From Oscillospiraceae bacterium (lineage in GTDB: Bacteria; Bacillota; Clostridia; Oscillospirales; Oscillospiraceae), in NCBI GenBank assembly GCA_017620315.1, contig JAFZQQ010000417.1, positions 1 to 9,412 on the forward strand: a DNA stretch of 9,412 nucleotides, written 5' to 3'. Positions 6,732 to 9,412 of this stretch are shown in pieces. The position numbers and the translations under genes are program-made. Every line of letters begins with the position of its first letter. The stretch's first letter is position 1. A model generated the notes under the pieces. That model saw only the letters and a program-made list of their open reading frames with translations. It was not told the DNA's origin and ran no database searches.

Positions 6732-8213
6732 ATGGCTGAAGGCTCTTATATCGCCCGCACGAGCGGGCTCAAGGCGAAGGACTATCTGGGATATGCGATG
6801 GTGGACACGGCGGGATGTCTGGTTTTCAGTCTCGTCACCACGCTGCTGCAAAAGTTCTATACGGATATTTTTCATTTGAGCCCGCTGTTCATCATGCTGA
6901 TGTTCATCGCGGCGCGTGTGTGGGACGCGATAAACGACCCCATTATGGGGCGTATATGCGACACGGTGAAGCCCGGGCGCTTCGGCCGTTATCGCCAGTG
7001 GTTCCTCTATGCCGCGCTTCCGCTCGCGCTCTCGTCGGTGCTGATGTTCCTCAGGCTCCCCGGCATCGGTGAGCCCGGACGCGAGACCGCGACCTGCGTA
7101 TACGCCGCAGCGACCTATATCTTCTTTGGGATGGCTTACACGGTGCTGCAAATACCCTACGGCTCGCTTGCCTCCGTCGTCACGACCGACGCCTCCGAGC
7201 GCAGCCGTCTTTCCGTATGGCGCTCCATCGGCGCGGCGATAGGCTCCATCCCCGTGCTGCTCATTGCAAGCTTCGCATACGAAAAGCGGCTCGATGCCGC
7301 CGGGAACGTCGTCCTTGGTGAGAACGGGAGGGCGATCACCGATATGCAGTACGCGCCGGTGCTGCGCGGCGTTATCATAATGTCGGTCTGCTCGCTCGCG
7401 ATGCTGCTCGTCGCCTTCACGCTCAACCGCGAGCGCGTAAAAACAAAACCCCGCGCCCCGGAAAAGGGCGCGGCGGCGGACGCTATGCGAAGGCTATTTA
7501 AAAACCGCGCCTTTATCGCGGTCAGCCTTGCCTCCATGCTGCTGCTTGCGGGGCAGATGTTCACGCAGAGCTTTTACACCTATCTCTTTGACGATTATTT
7601 TCACGCGAACTGGATGAACCTCGCGGCGCAGGCCTGTACCTATTCCCCCATGCTCGTGATGATGTTTATTCTTCCGGGACTCGCAAAAACCGTCGGCAAG
7701 AAGGAGGTCTGTGCCGTTGGCGTCGCCGCAGCCGCGGCGGCAAACCTTGCGCTCTATCTCCTGCGCGGTATGGGATCGTCGAGCCTCATGTGGGTGTTCC
7801 TCGCGCTGTGCTTCGTCAGCGGCTGCGGGCTCACCACGCTTGTCATGCAGCTCTGGGCGATGGTCACCGACGCCGTGGACGACGTTGAGGTCAAAACCGG
7901 CAGCCGCGACGACGGAACGGCGTACTCGGTGTTCAACTTCTTCCGCAAGCTCGGTCAGGTGCTCTCCGCTGTCTGCGTCAACGGGGCACTGATCGGCATG
8001 AATTACCGTTATGAAAAGGGCGCGGTGCAGACTCTTGAGAACCTGAAAAAAATGTATGACCTCGCGACGCTGATCCCCGCGGTGCTGTTCGCGGTCATGG
8101 CGCTGATCCTCTTTGTTTTCTATCCTTTAGGCAAACGGCAGGTGGGCGAGCTCCAGACGCAAAAGGAACAGAGGCTGAAGGAGGCGTACGAGAAAAAGGA
8201 GATCGATATTTAG
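6732..8213 (+). CDS. GPH-family (glycoside-pentoside-hexuronide):cation symporter
   Basis: A 493-residue inner-membrane transporter of the GPH branch of the major facilitator superfamily, expected to take up a glycoside, pentose or hexuronide with Na+ or H+. Diagnostic segments are RVWDAINDPIMGRICD (62-77) followed by GRFGRYRQW (82-90), the SERSRLSVWR segment in the central part, and the K388-TGSRDDG stretch with FFRKLGQ after it. About twelve hydrophobic segments run through the protein and there is no C-terminal IIA-like domain. The ATG at 6732 follows AGGAGA (6718-6723) with 8 bp spacing; in-frame codons further upstream lie in the tandem-repeat leader or antisense to dctP. It is divergent from the TRAP operon, which suggests a second uronate or uronide uptake route. 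The substrate is not determinable here. Confidence 0.93.
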   Translation: MAEGSYIARTSGLKAKDYLGYAMVDTAGCLVFSLVTTLLQKFYTDIFHLSPLFIMLMFIAARVWDAINDPIMGRICDTVKPGRFGRYRQWFLYAALPLALSSVLMFLRLPGIGEPGRETATCVYAAATYIFFGMAYTVLQIPYGSLASVVTTDASERSRLSVWRSIGAAIGSIPVLLIASFAYEKRLDAAGNVVLGENGRAITDMQYAPVLRGVIIMSVCSLAMLLVAFTLNRERVKTKPRAPEKGAAADAMRRLFKNRAFIAVSLASMLLLAGQMFTQSFYTYLFDDYFHANWMNLAAQACTYSPMLVMMFILPGLAKTVGKKEVCAVGVAAAAAANLALYLLRGMGSSSLMWVFLALCFVSGCGLTTLVMQLWAMVTDAVDDVEVKTGSRDDGTAYSVFNFFRKLGQVLSAVCVNGALIGMNYRYEKGAVQTLENLKKMYDLATLIPAVLFAVMALILFVFYPLGKRQVGELQTQKEQRLKEAYEKKEIDI

Positions 8214-8232
8214 CAGCGGAAGGGGCAATGAT

Positions 8233-8673
8233 ATGGACAGGACAGAGCTTGTCGAGCTGACGGTATTGTGCCTGATCGAAGACGGGGACAGGATACTGCT
8301 TCAAAACAGGGTAAAGAAGGATTGGCAGGGTTATGCCCTTCCGGGCGGTCATGTGGAACCGGGAGAATCCTTTGTCGACGCTGTGATCCGGGAGGTAAAG
8401 GAGGAGACCGGTCTTGTGGTGGCCGATCCGAGGCTGGTCGGCGTAAAGCAGTTCCCCACGGAAAACGGAAGATACGTCGTTTTGCTGTTCAAGGCAACAA
8501 GGTGGTCAGGGCGTCTCGTTTCGTCCGAGGAGGGGCACATGGAGTGGATCGAATACGACCGGCTTTCGACGGTAAAAACCGTCGATGACCTTGACGCTCT
8601 GTTAAACGTGATGAATTCGCCGGAGCTGAGTGAGTTTCAGTATCTGGTCGAAGGCGGCGCGTGGAGCGTTTAA
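8233..8673 (+). CDS. Nudix hydrolase, 8-oxo-dGTP diphosphatase-like
   Basis: A 146-residue Nudix-fold pyrophosphohydrolase. The complete Nudix box lies at residues 39-61: G39, E45, then REVKEETGL (53-61), matching G-x5-E-x7-R-E-U-x-E-E-x-G-U, so catalytic and Mg-binding glutamates are intact. The LSEFQY segment near the C-terminus is common in Firmicute relatives annotated as 8-oxo-dGTP diphosphatases, but actual substrates of such proteins vary. Translation starts at 8233 behind GGAAGGGG (8218-8225), 19 bp after the symporter stop, so it is likely co-transcribed. No terminator is visible after it, and its last 72 bp overlap the convergent GH31 gene. A pathway link to uronates is not evident. 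Confidence 0.92.
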   Translation: MDRTELVELTVLCLIEDGDRILLQNRVKKDWQGYALPGGHVEPGESFVDAVIREVKEETGLVVADPRLVGVKQFPTENGRYVVLLFKATRWSGRLVSSEEGHMEWIEYDRLSTVKTVDDLDALLNVMNSPELSEFQYLVEGGAWSV

Positions 8674-9412
8674 ATCAAATGATCCAAACCACACGGGCAG
8701 GTCGGTATACCGGCATGGAACCGTCACGCGGCTGCCGCCGGGATAAGGCTCTCCCTCTCCCCGGAGGCGCCATTCGCCGTGCGGAAGCGTGACCGAGACC
8801 TCCTCCGCGCCCTCGTCGAACACGGGACAGGCCAGCACGCTGTCGCCGCAGAAGAAGCAGTCCGCCTCGCAGTCGTAACCCGGCTCATTCAAAAAGACCG
8901 GGTATATGAGCGGGTCGTGAGTGCGGACGCTGCGGCGCATTTCTTTGCTCAGATACGGCGCTATGCGCCCGCGCAGATCAAATATCGCGCGCACGGCGTC
9001 CATCAGCTCGGGATAGAGCCACGGCATCGTCGGCTCCTCGCCGGGCTTCCATGAATGCAGCGTAAAGCGAGGCGTGAACACGCCGTACTGAAGCCAGCGC
9101 ATGAACAGTTCGCGTCCCGGCTTCGGGCCGGCAAAGCCTCCGATATCCTGCCCGAAATAGCAGAATCCGGAAAGCGAGAGCGTCATGGCCTGATAGTGGT
9201 TGAAGCGCAGGTCGCGAAAGCTTGTAAGGTTGTCGCCCGTCCATGTCGTCGCAACGCGCTGCGTGCCCGCGATCGCACAGCGCGAGACCAGGAATGGTTC
9301 CTCCTCTCCCGACTCAACGCAGGCCTCGCGGCTCGCGCGGGACATGAGGTAGGAAAAGAGCGGACGTATCCTGCGCGCAGGCAGCTCTCTGCCGAAGCCG
9401 TGAGCCAGGACC
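8602..9412 (-). CDS. Glycoside hydrolase family 31 (alpha-glucosidase/alpha-xylosidase type), partial and apparently 3'-truncated
   Basis: 270 C-terminal residues are visible; the gene continues off the right edge. The GH31 catalytic barrel is recognised by LFSYLMSRASREA, by TTWTGDN, whose Asp (about residue 60 of the visible part) is the general acid/base, and by GFCYFGQDIGGF, MRWLQYGVFTPRF and GDSVLACPVF. The nucleophile Asp lies upstream outside the window. Family-like sequence stops at LPVWF (about 8686-8700), where relatives continue with a receptor-like R-x-G segment and more beta-sheet domain. The last roughly 28 codons read largely antisense through the Nudix gene end. The product may therefore be a truncated GH31, or a short subfamily member. 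Alpha-glucosidase versus alpha-xylosidase cannot be decided. Confidence 0.88.
   Translation of the reverse strand, partial: VLAHGFGRELPARRIRPLFSYLMSRASREACVESGEEEPFLVSRCAIAGTQRVATTWTGDNLTSFRDLRFNHYQAMTLSLSGFCYFGQDIGGFAGPKPGRELFMRWLQYGVFTPRFTLHSWKPGEEPTMPWLYPELMDAVRAIFDLRGRIAPYLSKEMRRSVRTHDPLIYPVFLNEPGYDCEADCFFCGDSVLACPVFDEGAEEVSVTLPHGEWRLRGEGEPYPGGSRVTVPCRYTDLPVWFGSFDLNAPRAAFDQILKLTQLRRIHHV

Noticed and set aside
8689..8740. GC-rich dyads (such as CGGTATACCG) near the convergent gene ends as a bidirectional terminator
   Set aside because: They are short, lie within GH31 coding sequence and lack a T-run on either side.

Overview
The window looks like part of a uronic-acid (glucuronate/galacturonate) uptake and catabolism locus from a moderately GC-rich Firmicute, most likely a gut-type Clostridia lineage. 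This is inferred from strong AGGAGG-type Shine-Dalgarno sites before nearly every gene, a lipoprotein-type TRAP binding protein with a Ser/Thr/Ala/Pro-rich linker, and the UxuA/UxuB subfamilies. The genus cannot be named from sequence alone.

Layout. A 237-bp AT-rich divergent region (6495-6731) separates two transcription units. Leftward (minus strand) runs a compact array of six genes: dctP (TRAP binding lipoprotein), dctQ and dctM (TRAP membrane subunits, overlapping by 4 bp as ATGA), uxuA (mannonate dehydratase), uxuB (fructuronate reductase family) and a GntR/FCD regulator cut off by the left window edge. Rightward runs a GPH-family sugar/uronide:cation symporter followed 19 bp later by a Nudix hydrolase. 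At the right edge a glycoside hydrolase family 31 gene comes in convergently on the minus strand; its 3' end overlaps the Nudix gene by 72 bp and it seems to lack the usual C-terminal part.

How the genes fit together (inference from known pathways): the TRAP system probably imports a free hexuronate and the GPH symporter a uronide or second sugar. After isomerisation by a uronate isomerase not present here, UxuB reduces fructuronate to mannonate and UxuA dehydrates mannonate to 2-keto-3-deoxygluconate. KDG kinase and aldolase are also not in the window. The regulator, last visible gene of the leftward array, is the obvious candidate to control both units. Both divergent promoters carry a near-identical composite motif in the orientation of their own transcription.

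The least ordinary signals are non-coding. A 12-nt sequence upstream of uxuB is perfectly complementary to the uxuB Shine-Dalgarno region and can alternatively form a local hairpin, which suggests a translational switch. A perfect 12-bp GC-rich hairpin lies between dctP and dctQ. A perfect 17-bp tandem duplication fills most of the symporter leader. No stretch longer than 300 bp lacks a gene, and no tRNA, rRNA, CRISPR array or insertion sequence was seen. No wholly new protein system was identified.
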